DNA of 64,000 bases from Planctomycetota bacterium (GTDB taxonomy: Bacteria; Planctomycetota; Planctomycetia; Planctomycetales; Planctomycetaceae), in assembly GCA_022600195.1 (NCBI GenBank), contig JAHZKX010000023.1:1-64000 (forward strand), given 5' to 3'. The notes beneath the pieces were generated by a model, which was not told the origin of the DNA, made no database searches, and was given only the letters and a program-made list of their open reading frames with translations. The translations under genes and the position numbers were made by a program. Shown here piece after piece: positions 21,307 to 31,800 of the stretch (position 1 is its first letter; every line of letters starts with the position of its first letter).

Positions 21307-22767
21307 ATGCGCCACGTCAGTCGAATGAGTTTGAATTCTTTTGTCATAGGTTTTGTGTTGTTTTGTTCGATCAAAGCTGTCGTAGCTGAAGAAGCGACAG
21401 TCAAGCGGACTGCCTGGCAGTACAAAGACAACAAGATTGGCACCATCACGATCAAACACGTGAGAGAGAAGAAATGGATTGCGGATCGGCCTGATAAACG
21501 CCAAATGATTTATGAGCTGGTCGACCAAACAGATCAATACGTTGAACTCCAGAACGTAAAGAGTAAATTGCGGATGCGGTTTTATGCGGATCGTTCGGAG
21601 TGGTATCAAGTAAAGAGTCAGAAGTGGGTTGGCTATTTTAAAGGGAAGTGGATCAAAACAGATAGCACACCTCAGCCGGAAAAGGTCGTGAGGCAGCCGC
21701 GTGAAGACGGTTATCATATTCAATTGGCCTATTTTGTTCCCGAAGACCAAAAACCATCACCCAATTATCGACAGAAGATCCAGGTGTTAATGTCTTTCGT
21801 TTCGGACTTATATTTGCAAGATCTGAAGCAGAAGCGATATAAAACGAATGGTTTGACCTATGTGCTTGCTGCAGATGGTCAGGTCTCCGTACAACTGATC
21901 CGTGGAATCAGGCCAGCATCCTTTTACAACAACGCGCCCGCCTTCGATGCCAATGAACAGTGGAAGAGGCTTGTACCTGAAATTCGAGATGAGATCCCCG
22001 GCCATTCCAGTCAGGTCATCCTCGTATTCTCAGAAACCTATGATTACGGCCCTGCTGATAAATTATGGAATGGCGTTATGGCTCGTGGAGCCTACTATTC
22101 AGCCGAACGAGGCATGGGGATTTATAGCGCACATATCCTGCGAGACGAATTTTGCGCATTAACAATTGAAAAACAGAGGCGTCTCTTTTTCGACAAAACA
22201 CCCATTCCAGGACGCAAGGCATTGGGGCATCGAATGAATACGCCGCGTTGTGAATTCGTCGAAGATGGATTCGGAGCGGTCGCTCATGAATTAGGACATG
22301 CTTTAGGATTACCGCATGACTTGCGGGATGATCGACGGAACATCATGGCGAATGGATTCCGAAATTTGAAGCAGAATCTGCAGGGCTCGGCTGCAAAGGT
22401 CGGATTTTCCAATGACAATGCTCGGCTGCTCATGGCATCGCGCTATCTGGGACTCGATTTAGATAACACTGATAACGATCCTGCTGAGGTTGAGTTCAAG
22501 CTGACTCACAGTCTCAAACAGGGAGCCAGTATCTCGGTTAAAGCAAAAGATGAGACTGGTTTGCGAGCCGTTGTATTCATAGATAAGAAAAAAGGATCGG
22601 TCATTGGCGGTAGAGCACTCAAAGGAAAGGCTCAGCAGATACAGTATAAGCTACCGCTTGTCGTGAAATCAGGTGAAGTAGAGGTCACGGTGATTGTCGC
22701 GGACGCAGGTGGCAATCAGACACGAAAGACACAGAAGGTCAAGGTGGGTAAATCAGCATTACCATGA
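21307..22767 (+). CDS. Secreted metzincin-like zinc metallopeptidase (486 aa)
   Basis: Signal peptide-like start and zinc motif AHELGHALGLPHD (HExxHxxGxxHD). Confidence 0.78.
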   Translation: MRHVSRMSLNSFVIGFVLFCSIKAVVAEEATVKRTAWQYKDNKIGTITIKHVREKKWIADRPDKRQMIYELVDQTDQYVELQNVKSKLRMRFYADRSEWYQVKSQKWVGYFKGKWIKTDSTPQPEKVVRQPREDGYHIQLAYFVPEDQKPSPNYRQKIQVLMSFVSDLYLQDLKQKRYKTNGLTYVLAADGQVSVQLIRGIRPASFYNNAPAFDANEQWKRLVPEIRDEIPGHSSQVILVFSETYDYGPADKLWNGVMARGAYYSAERGMGIYSAHILRDEFCALTIEKQRRLFFDKTPIPGRKALGHRMNTPRCEFVEDGFGAVAHELGHALGLPHDLRDDRRNIMANGFRNLKQNLQGSAAKVGFSNDNARLLMASRYLGLDLDNTDNDPAEVEFKLTHSLKQGASISVKAKDETGLRAVVFIDKKKGSVIGGRALKGKAQQIQYKLPLVVKSGEVEVTVIVADAGGNQTRKTQKVKVGKSALP

Positions 22768-22838
22768 CCACCAGAATGCGTGATTTTCATGTCGTGACTG
22801 ACTTAATCAGGCTTTAGAAGTTCCTCAAAAAACTACCA

Positions 22839-24266
22839 CTATTTTACAGGCGCTTCGTAAATTCTTACATTCCGAAACTGGCTCTCTGCGCGGGCGATCA
22901 CATCTTCGTCGGCGATAAAAACCAGATAGCGTTGTTTGCCTGCCAGATATCGGCCTACACGAATCCGAAAACGCTTCCAGTCGGTGCCCGTATAAGTGTT
23001 GAATTGCTGTCCTATTCCGGGACGAACTTCGTAGCCGTAAATCTGAAAAACATGATTCTGTTTGTCATGGGTTTTATCTGTGTCGAAACCAAACCCATGA
23101 ATTTGACCTTCATGAGAGCAGCGGAAATCAAATTCGATCACGGTGTTGGGGGTCACTTCTTTGTTGATCTCCAGGGTCTTCCAGGCATTTCCCCACAGAC
23201 GAATGCCTTTGCCTTGCTCAATTAACTGGTGATCTGTGGGCAGTTCATACTGACCATCCTGAAAACCATAAGGCTCGATGGAGTAAGACGCGAAGTTGAT
23301 TGCCGGGATATCACCGGGAGGATCAGCAACAGAAAACCGATTACGCGATGGGAATTGAATTCGATCTGCCAGTTGACGGCTGATTTCCTGCCCACTCTGA
23401 TCAAAGAGAATCGCCTGGCCGGCTTCCACAATGACTGCGTCAGCAGTTTGTGATTGTTGGTCTGTTTGGATTTCTTTTACCGGCTGCGATTGTGAATGGG
23501 AAACCGTTACATGGCCTTCGAAGACATGCACTTCAGTCTGGTTGTCCGGAGTCACAGACAGGCCAAAGTTTGCCGATTGGGAAATAATCGTCAGGTTGTC
23601 CGTTGTTAAAGTGAAATCATGAACCCGCGAAGTTCCCATCGTCACCAGGCGACCCGATTTTAAATAGGCACGATTATTCGCATTCAGCCCCAGTTCTGCA
23701 GGACCTTGCAAGGCAATCGTTGTCCCTCCCAGAAAATCAATCAGGACTTGCCCCGATTTTAATTTCAACCAACCCGGGACGAGAGGCTTGCTGACATCCT
23801 GCGTCCACTCTGTCTTTTCCCAGATGGCGTGATGTTCTTCGATAATCATGGCGGCAGGGACTCCATCGCTGGAATCAAGTCGCGCGAGGGCCAAAGTGGA
23901 GTTGCTTTCCATAAGTAAAAGGCCCGCCAGACAGAGACAGACCGCAATGGTTGCCGCCAGAGCATAACGCATAAAGGCTAATTGCTTTCGCGCCGAGATG
24001 ACACCGGAATCGATGGTTGTGGAGACTCCCTGATACTCGCTTGTCAGGCTCAACAGATCAGGCAGAGTTTCGGTTTGTCCCTGTTCCCATTGCAGCAGAG
24101 AATCAGTATTCATCATTTGCAGATACAGATCGCGGGTTGTCTCGTCCGATTCCAGGCGTACCAGAAATTCCTGAGTTTCCGCTTCAGTAAGTGTACCGTC
24201 GATAAAGGCAGAGATGAGCTCTTGTAAATCGTTCTGATTTTCTTGGGGGGGACGATTACGATTCAT
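22839..24266 (-). CDS. FecR-domain membrane protein (anti-sigma-like) with C-terminal beta-sandwich module
   Basis: N-terminal ELISAFIDGTLTEAETQEFLVRLESDETTRDLYLQMM, TM helix (ALAATIAVCLCLAGLLLM), FecR-like GGTTIALQGPAELGLNANNRAYLKSGRLV...VHVFEGHVTV. Immediately downstream of an ECF sigma gene. Confidence 0.83.
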   Translation of the reverse strand: MNRNRPPQENQNDLQELISAFIDGTLTEAETQEFLVRLESDETTRDLYLQMMNTDSLLQWEQGQTETLPDLLSLTSEYQGVSTTIDSGVISARKQLAFMRYALAATIAVCLCLAGLLLMESNSTLALARLDSSDGVPAAMIIEEHHAIWEKTEWTQDVSKPLVPGWLKLKSGQVLIDFLGGTTIALQGPAELGLNANNRAYLKSGRLVTMGTSRVHDFTLTTDNLTIISQSANFGLSVTPDNQTEVHVFEGHVTVSHSQSQPVKEIQTDQQSQTADAVIVEAGQAILFDQSGQEISRQLADRIQFPSRNRFSVADPPGDIPAINFASYSIEPYGFQDGQYELPTDHQLIEQGKGIRLWGNAWKTLEINKEVTPNTVIEFDFRCSHEGQIHGFGFDTDKTHDKQNHVFQIYGYEVRPGIGQQFNTYTGTDWKRFRIRVGRYLAGKQRYLVFIADEDVIARAESQFRNVRIYEAPVK

Positions 24267-24272
24267 GATAAA

Positions 24273-24887
24273 TTATTCTCCTTGCTCGCTGGCAAGTGTT
24301 TTTTGAATGCACTCTTGTAAAAGTTGTCGAATACGATAAAGCATCTGAGAAACAGCACCCACAGTGCGACCTTGTTCTTTCGCAATGGTCTGGACCGACC
24401 CGCCAGGTGCATAACGTTGTTGAATCAAGCGGCGGCTTTGTTCCGGAAGCTTGGAAAGACAACACGAGAGTACCCGTTGGAGATCATGAGAACCTGCGAG
24501 TTTTTCTTCATTTTGTTGAGCCAGCATGGAAACCAGTTCGACATTAAATACCAGGGAATCCCGTTTGTTATCGCGATAAAAGGCCAGGACTTGAAAGTAG
24601 GCCACCTTGCATGCCCAGGCCACGAAATTACTTCCCGCTTCAAATTCCTCGGAACGCCGCCAGAGCACCATATTCGTTTCTTGAAGAACATCTTGCACTG
24701 CTTGAGAGTCTGGCAACAATGACCGAATATACGCGTAAAGCATGCTCTGATGTGCGGTGAGAAGTTGAACAAATTTTTCTGTCTCTTCAGGATTCAATTT
24801 GGATACGATCCTCAGTTTCAGTGCCTTCGATAATACGGCAGTGTTGAAATAACCTGCATTTATATACCAGAAGATATGCAATCTCAC
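24273..24887 (-). CDS. ECF-type RNA polymerase sigma factor (planctomycete/Rhodopirellula-type)
   Basis: AVQDVLQETNMVLWRRSEEFEAGSNFVAWACKVAYFQVLAFYRD (sigma2) and SCCLSKLPEQSRRLIQQRYAPGGSVQTIAKEQGRTVGAVSQMLYRIRQLLQECI (sigma4). Start codon uncertain. Confidence 0.9.
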   Translation of the reverse strand: MRLHIFWYINAGYFNTAVLSKALKLRIVSKLNPEETEKFVQLLTAHQSMLYAYIRSLLPDSQAVQDVLQETNMVLWRRSEEFEAGSNFVAWACKVAYFQVLAFYRDNKRDSLVFNVELVSMLAQQNEEKLAGSHDLQRVLSCCLSKLPEQSRRLIQQRYAPGGSVQTIAKEQGRTVGAVSQMLYRIRQLLQECIQKTLASEQGE

Positions 24888-24926
24888 AAAAAATTCACAA
24901 ATTAGTCGATCCTGATTTATTTTGGA

Positions 24927-24941
24927 GTGAGATCATCTCAC
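24927..24941. promoter_or_regulatory. Palindrome GTGAGAT-C-ATCTCAC in the divergent sigma/DUF1553 intergenic region
   Basis: Perfect 7-bp inverted repeat around a 1-nt centre; operator-like, function unproven. Confidence 0.35.
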
Positions 24942-25091
24942 ACTTGGGTATCTTTTAATTGATTACAACTTACAATAAATATGACGTCCTTGTGTACAGT
25001 AGCATTTGCGTGATTGGGAATACCTCATTTTCGCAAACCTCGCCTGCCGTGATATCTCTTCCAAGAACCTGATTATCTGGAATTGTCTGCT

Positions 25092-28000
25092 ATGAAATTT
25101 TTGGCATTCGTCAAGAGTCTTGTCACACTCCTGGCTTTTTTGCTCGCCTTGACTCTGTTCCCGAGCATTTCACTTACGAACAAACCAAAAGAAGCAAAGA
25201 AGACACCCGCTACTTATCTTGAACTGATTCTTTCAGATCAACCAGTGCTCTACTGGAACTTTCAACAACGATCCAAAGCTGGCTATCCCGCTGTCCGATT
25301 CAATCAGCAGAAAAAAAGCGTGAAATCGGAACCGGTGATGGCTCTGGAAAGTGGCAAGCTGGCAGCAACAACATCGGGCCCCAGACCATCTGAATTTCCT
25401 CTGTTCAAACCAGACAATCAAGCTGCAGAATTCAAAGCGGGAGCCGGCTTCCTCCGTGTTGTTGATCCAGGTGAGAAGAGTGTTCTCGATTTTACCGCCG
25501 GCGATTCGATCACCCTTGAGGCGTGGGTCAATCCGAACTCCACACAAGCCGGCAAATACCGCTATATCATCGGTAAAGGTCGTACGAATCGAAAAGGCGT
25601 TTCTCGCGATAATCAAAATTACAGCCTGAGACTCTCCGGGACTGAAATCAGTTTTCTGTTTCGAAGTCAACCAGAAAAGAAAGAGCTCAAACCACTCTAT
25701 CATCGCTGGACCTCCACAGGTGCTGGCATTATGTCACATCGTTGGCAACATGTCGCACTGACCTATACGTTCGGAAAAAAGAAAAGCTTTAAAGTATACG
25801 TGAATGGTCGAGCAGTTTCCGGAAAATGGGATCTAGGTGGCGATACGACAAAAGCCCCGATTGTCGATAATGACGAAGTCTGGATCGGCTCTTCCATGGG
25901 CGGTGCAGCAAACAGTTCCTTCGATGGCCGAATGGATGAAGTCGCCATCTATCGCACCGCGCTCTCGGCAAAGCAAATTGCCACCCATTTTAAGTATGTC
26001 GCACCCAAGCCCCACATCGATTGGACCACGATTCCCTCAGATCGCGTTCAGGTTGACATCTTCGAAGGAATTCCAAACCGAAGATCCTGGAGCTTTCCAC
26101 CGCCTCGTCATGCGGAAACATTCACACAGCCTCATTTTGCTCTGATTGAAATCCCCAATCGATATTCCGCGCGGGCTGTCAAAGTGGATCGCCCCGATCC
26201 GTTTCTGGTACGAGCCATGTCGCGTATTACGATTCCCAAAGGAAAAAAACGAATTCTGGTTCGTGCCCGCAATGCGTCGCGGCTTTATATCGATGAAAAA
26301 TTAGTCGTAGAAACCGGGTTCCACAATATCTCCAGCAGCGCGCACGGTTATGTGTTCGACGTCGATCGCAGTCTTTCGCCAAATATTCGCCCTCTTCATC
26401 GAGGTGACCAGGAAAAGGTGATTGAATACAATAGTGATGGCAAACCACATCGCTTCCGCTTCGAAATGATTGTCGGTGGCTTTAAACATCGGCCCGATCT
26501 GGGTGAAACAGCCGTCCTGATCGGTGATCCGGGAAAAGACTTTCAGTTACTCACAACGACGAATGACGTGGTCATGTTGACTGACGAGAGTTGGGTCCCC
26601 TTCGAAGCCAGATACCGTTACGGTCTCATCGCTGTCAACGCACAGCGACGTCAGGTTGCAGCCAAGGAAGAAAACAAATACTGGGAGTGGCGCCATCAAC
26701 TTGCTAAACAGGAAATTCTCAAACAGCCCCAGGTCAAAGCGCCAACAGCTGTCTCAGGTTTACGTGCCAACAATACCATTGACCATTTTATCAATCGGCG
26801 TCTGGCAAAAGAGAAAGTGCCTCAGTCTCCTCTGCTGAACGACCTCGCTTTTCTGCGCCGCTTGTCGCTCGACGCGACGGGAACCGTGCCTTCACCGGAA
26901 TTGATTCAGGCTTATCTGGCTGATAATCCGAAAACACGCCGCGCGAATGCCATTACACGTTTACTCAACGATCCCGGCTGGGCAGATAACTGGGTCGGAT
27001 ATTGGCAGGATGTGTTGGCTGAAAATCCAAACATTGTGAATCCTACCTTGAATAATACGGGACCGTTTCGCTGGTGGATTCATGAATCCTTTTACGATAA
27101 CAAACCTTTTGACCGCTTCCTCACCGAACTGGTCATGATGGAAGGCAGTAAATATTTTGGTGGTCCCGCGGGTTTTGAAATGGCTTCGCAAAATGACGCA
27201 CCTATGGCAGCAAAAGCACACATTGTGGGCCAGGCATTTCTGGGATTGAATATGAAATGTGCCCGTTGTCATGACGCACCCTTTCATGACTTTAAACAGC
27301 GCGACTTATTCAGCCTGGCTGCGATGCTCAAGCGGTCTCCGCAGGGAGTTCCCAAAACCAGTTCGATTCCCGGATTTGACCCAAAATCAAATTCGATGCT
27401 GATCTCAGTCACATTATTACCCGGCGCAAATGTAACGCCGAAATGGACGTTTGAAGAACTGGTCAAGCCCGGCAAATTCCCCGAAAACTATCTACGCTCT
27501 TCCAAAGACACCCGCGAAGAGTTGGCAGCCATTATGACCTCTCCTCAAAACGAACGTTTTGCAAACGTAATCGTGAACCGCGTCTGGAAGCGATATCTTG
27601 GTCAGGGACTGGTGGAACCCGTCGATGACTGGAGTGGTCAGAAGCCTTCGCATCCCGAGTTACTCAAATACCTTTCACAGCAGTTTGTCATTCATGGTTA
27701 CGATCTCAAAGCTCTGGCCCGCTTCATTTTTGAATCGGACCTTTACCAGCGGCAGGCGACGACCGACGGCAGCAAAATTGAGACACTCGTTGATGCGACT
27801 TACAATTTTGCTTCACCGGTTTTACGCCGCATGGAGGCGGAACAAATTGTAGATTCACTGTTTGTAATTTGCGGCAAGCCTCTTGATGCCGGCAGGATGT
27901 GTATCGACATTGATGGAGCACGGGACTATCACAGTTCGCTCGATCTGGGAACGCCACGCCGTGCCTGGGAATTTACATCCCCTTCCAATGAACGTGATCG

Positions 28001-28544
28001 TCCCAGTCTGGCGCTCCCTTTTGGTCAGCCCTTTATCACTTTGATGAAAACATTTGGATGGCGGGATACAAGGCAGAATCCATCGAGCGCCAGAGAGTAC
28101 GCCTCGACCGCATTGCAGCCGGCGATTCTTGCCAATGGTCTGATAGGCAAGCGTTTCACACGACTTTCAGATGACAGCGATTTCACAAAACTTTCATTAC
28201 AGGATCAGCCTGTTGAAGAGTTAATTTTAAAGACCGTCATGAAAACACTCACGCGCGAGCCGTCTGAGAGTGAATTGAAAATGTTTGTCGACTTACTCCA
28301 GCCCGGATATGCGGAACGCATTAACAAAAATGCTAAACTTGTCCGCCGCAAAACGTTACCACGTAATCTGGTGGGCTGGTCGAATCATGTAAACTCGCGG
28401 GCGAATGAAATTAAGGTCGAACTTGAGCATGCCGTGAAAGAGGGAGACCCACCAACACAACGCTTGAAAGAAGACTGGCGCAATCGATATGAAGATGTAC
28501 TCTGGACTCTCTTGAATTCACCGGAATTTGTATTTGTGCCTTAA
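25092..28544 (+). CDS. LamG + PSCyt2/DUF1549 + PSD1/DUF1553 secreted protein, copy 1
   Basis: LamG-like LDFTAGDSITLEAWVNPNS...VAIYRTALS; DUF1549 region INRRLAKEKVPQSPLLNDLAFLRRLSLDATGTVPSPE; CARCHDAPFHDF (CxxCH); DUF1553 region ANVIVNRVWKRYLGQGLVEPVDDWS. Confidence 0.92.
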   Translation: MKFLAFVKSLVTLLAFLLALTLFPSISLTNKPKEAKKTPATYLELILSDQPVLYWNFQQRSKAGYPAVRFNQQKKSVKSEPVMALESGKLAATTSGPRPSEFPLFKPDNQAAEFKAGAGFLRVVDPGEKSVLDFTAGDSITLEAWVNPNSTQAGKYRYIIGKGRTNRKGVSRDNQNYSLRLSGTEISFLFRSQPEKKELKPLYHRWTSTGAGIMSHRWQHVALTYTFGKKKSFKVYVNGRAVSGKWDLGGDTTKAPIVDNDEVWIGSSMGGAANSSFDGRMDEVAIYRTALSAKQIATHFKYVAPKPHIDWTTIPSDRVQVDIFEGIPNRRSWSFPPPRHAETFTQPHFALIEIPNRYSARAVKVDRPDPFLVRAMSRITIPKGKKRILVRARNASRLYIDEKLVVETGFHNISSSAHGYVFDVDRSLSPNIRPLHRGDQEKVIEYNSDGKPHRFRFEMIVGGFKHRPDLGETAVLIGDPGKDFQLLTTTNDVVMLTDESWVPFEARYRYGLIAVNAQRRQVAAKEENKYWEWRHQLAKQEILKQPQVKAPTAVSGLRANNTIDHFINRRLAKEKVPQSPLLNDLAFLRRLSLDATGTVPSPELIQAYLADNPKTRRANAITRLLNDPGWADNWVGYWQDVLAENPNIVNPTLNNTGPFRWWIHESFYDNKPFDRFLTELVMMEGSKYFGGPAGFEMASQNDAPMAAKAHIVGQAFLGLNMKCARCHDAPFHDFKQRDLFSLAAMLKRSPQGVPKTSSIPGFDPKSNSMLISVTLLPGANVTPKWTFEELVKPGKFPENYLRSSKDTREELAAIMTSPQNERFANVIVNRVWKRYLGQGLVEPVDDWSGQKPSHPELLKYLSQQFVIHGYDLKALARFIFESDLYQRQATTDGSKIETLVDATYNFASPVLRRMEAEQIVDSLFVICGKPLDAGRMCIDIDGARDYHSSLDLGTPRRAWEFTSPSNERDRPSLALPFGQPFITLMKTFGWRDTRQNPSSAREYASTALQPAILANGLIGKRFTRLSDDSDFTKLSLQDQPVEELILKTVMKTLTREPSESELKMFVDLLQPGYAERINKNAKLVRRKTLPRNLVGWSNHVNSRANEIKVELEHAVKEGDPPTQRLKEDWRNRYEDVLWTLLNSPEFVFVP

Positions 28545-28822
28545 CACGGAATGGATCTGATTTTCATACCGGAAAATACGGAATCTTACAAAAAAGCCTG
28601 ATTGATTCACAAATAATTCACAAATTGGACAAACATGATATAATTAGGCGTGAGAAAAGAGGGCACTTCGGTATATGCTGGTAGATCACGATTTAATTGG
28701 AATGTGACTTCCTTGTGTACAGTATTGTTTGTTGAGTCGGAACCACATAGGTAATGGATCTCGGCAAACCTCGCCTGCTGTGATTTCTCTTCCGAGAACC
28801 TGTTTAACTGGATTAGCTTGCT

Positions 28823-31800
28823 ATGAAATTTCTGGCATTCATTAAGAGTCCCCACTCTTTCCTGGCCTGTTTACTCGTGCTGCCTTTGTTTCCGAATTTG
28901 GCATTTGCAGAAGTCCCGGCAAAGAAGCCCATCACCAGTTACAGTGAGCTGATTCTCTCTGACAAGCCAGTGGTTTACTGGAGCTTCGATCAGAATTCAA
29001 AAACGGGCTTTCCCAGCGTCAGTTCTGACAACAAAGGGAAACAGAAAACAACCGAGCCATTGACGGCTCAGTTGCAGGGTCGAAAAGTTACAACCTCAAC
29101 AGGCCCCAGACCATCTGAGTTTCCACTGTTTAAACCAGACAATCAAGCTGCAGAATTCAAAGCAGGAGCCGGCTTCCTTCGTGTTATTGATCCAGGCGAG
29201 AAGAGTGTTCTCGATTTTACTGCCGGCGATTCGATCACCCTTGAGGCATGGGTCAGTCCTAATTCCACACAAGCCGGCAAATACAGCTATATCATTGGTA
29301 AAGGCCGTACGAATCGAAAGGGAGTCGCACGTGATAATCAGAATTACGGCCTGAGACTCGCCGGTTCTGACATCAGTTTTCTGTTCCGTGGACAACCAGT
29401 TAAAAAAGATGCCAAACCAGACTATCATCGTTGGACTTCAAAGGGCGCGGGAATCAGTGCCTACAATTGGCATCATATCGCTGTGACCTACACGTTCGGA
29501 AAAAAGAAAAGTTTAAAAGCATACGTTGATGGTCGGGCCATTTCCGGCAAGTGGGATATGGGCGGCGATACCACAATCGCTCCGGTTGTGGACAATGACG
29601 AAGTCTGGCTTGGTTCTTCCATGGGCGGATCAGCTAACAGTTCCTTCGATGGCCGAATGGATGCAGTCGCCATCTATCGCACCGCGCTCTCGGCAAAACA
29701 GGTTACCGCCCACTTTAAATATGTCGCACCCAAACCCCGCATCGATTGGACTGCCGTTCCCAGTGATCGGGTTCAGGTTGATGTGTTCGAAGGTGTTCCC
29801 AACCGAAAGTCGTGGACTTTCCGTCCACCCCGTTTTTCAGAATCAATCACTCAGCCGCATTTTGCACTGATCCAAATTCCCTATAAATATTCAAACCAGG
29901 GATTAAGAATAGATCGTTCGGGGCCCTTTTTGATTCGGGCGCTCTCCCATGTTACGATTCCCAAAGGAAAAAAACGAATTCTGGTTCGTGCCCGCAATGC
30001 TTCGCGGCTTTATATCGATGAAAAATTAGTTGCACAAACCGGGTTCCACAAAATTTCCGGCAGCGCACACGGCAAGGTATTTGATGTGGATCGCACTCTG
30101 GCCCCGAATATTCGCCCATTGCATCGTGGTGACCAGGAAAAGGTGTTTGAATTCACAGGAGATGGCAAACCGCATCGCGTTCGGTTTGAGATGTTTGTCG
30201 GCGGTTTTGGTCATCGACCCGATCTGGGTGAGACGGCAATTTTCATCGGTGATCCCGGTAAAGATTTTCAATTGCTTTCAAGTAACGATGAAGTCGTCTG
30301 GTTGACCGATGAAAGTTGGTTAGCGTTTGAGCGGAAATTCCGCCACGCTCAAATTGCCATCAATGCACAACGTCGGCAGAATTCAACAACGAAAGAGGAC
30401 AAATACTGGGAGTGGCGCCATCAACTTGCTAAACAGGAAATTCTCAAACAGCCCCAGGTCAAAGCGCCAACAGCTGTCTCAGGTTTACGTGCCAACAATG
30501 CCATTGATCATTTCATCAATCGGCGTCTGGGAAAAGAGAAAGCGGCACAGTCTCCTCTGCTGAACGATCTTGCATTTCTGCGCCGCTTGTCCCTCGATAC
30601 AACGGGAACCGTGCCTTCACCGGAATTGATTCAGGCTTATCTGGCTGATAATCCGAAAACACGCCGCGCGAATGCTATTACACGTTTACTCAACGATCCT
30701 GGCTGGGCAGATAACTGGGTTGGATATTGGCAGGACGTATTGGCCGAGAACCCGAATGTCATCAAACCGACTCTGAACAATTCAGGACCGTTTCGCTGGT
30801 GGATTCATGAAGCCTTTTATGATAACAGGCCTTTTGACCGCTTCCTCACTGAACTGGTCATGATGGAAGGCAGTAAATATTTTGGTGGTCCCGCGGGTTT
30901 TGAAATGGCCTCGCAAAACGACGCACCTATGGCAGCAAAAGCACACATTGTGGGCCAGGCATTTCTGGGATTGAATATGAAATGTGCCCGCTGTCATGAC
31001 GCACCCTTTCATGACTTTAAACAACGCGACTTATTCAGCCTGGCTGCGATGCTCAAGCGGTCTCCGCAGGGAGTTCCCAAAACCAGCTCCGTTCCGGGTT
31101 TTGATTCAAAATCAAATTCGATGCTGATCTCAGTCACATTATTACCCGGCGCCAACGTAACGCCGAAATGGACGTTTGAAGAACTGATCAAGCCCGGCAA
31201 ATTCCCCGAAAACTATCTACGTTCTTCCAAAGACACCCGCGAAGAGTTGGCAGCCATTATGACTTCTCCCCGGAACGAACGTTTTGCAAACGTGATTGTG
31301 AACCGCGTCTGGAAGCGATATCTTGGTCAGGGACTGGTAGAACCCGTCGATGACTGGAGTGGTCAGAAGCCTTCGCATCCCGAGTTACTCAAATACCTTT
31401 CACAGCAGTTTGTCATTCACGGTTACGATCTCAAAGCTCTGGCCCGCTCCATTTTTGAATCGGACCTTTACCAGCGGCAGGCGACGACCGACGGCAGCAA
31501 AATTGAGACACTCGTTGATGGAACTTACAATTTTGCTTCACCGGTTTTACGCCGCATGGAGGCAGAACAAATTGTGGATTCGATGTTTTCGATTTGCGGC
31601 AAGCCTCTGAATGCAGGACGGATGTGTATCGACATCGATGGTGCATTGAATTATCCCACCGCCCTTGATCTGGGATCACCGCGTCGTGCCTGGGAATTTA
31701 CGACTCCATCCAATGAACGTGATCGTCCCAGTCTGGCGCTCCCCTTTGGTCAGCCTTTTATCACTTTGTTGAAAACATTTGGCTGGCGGGATACAAGGCA

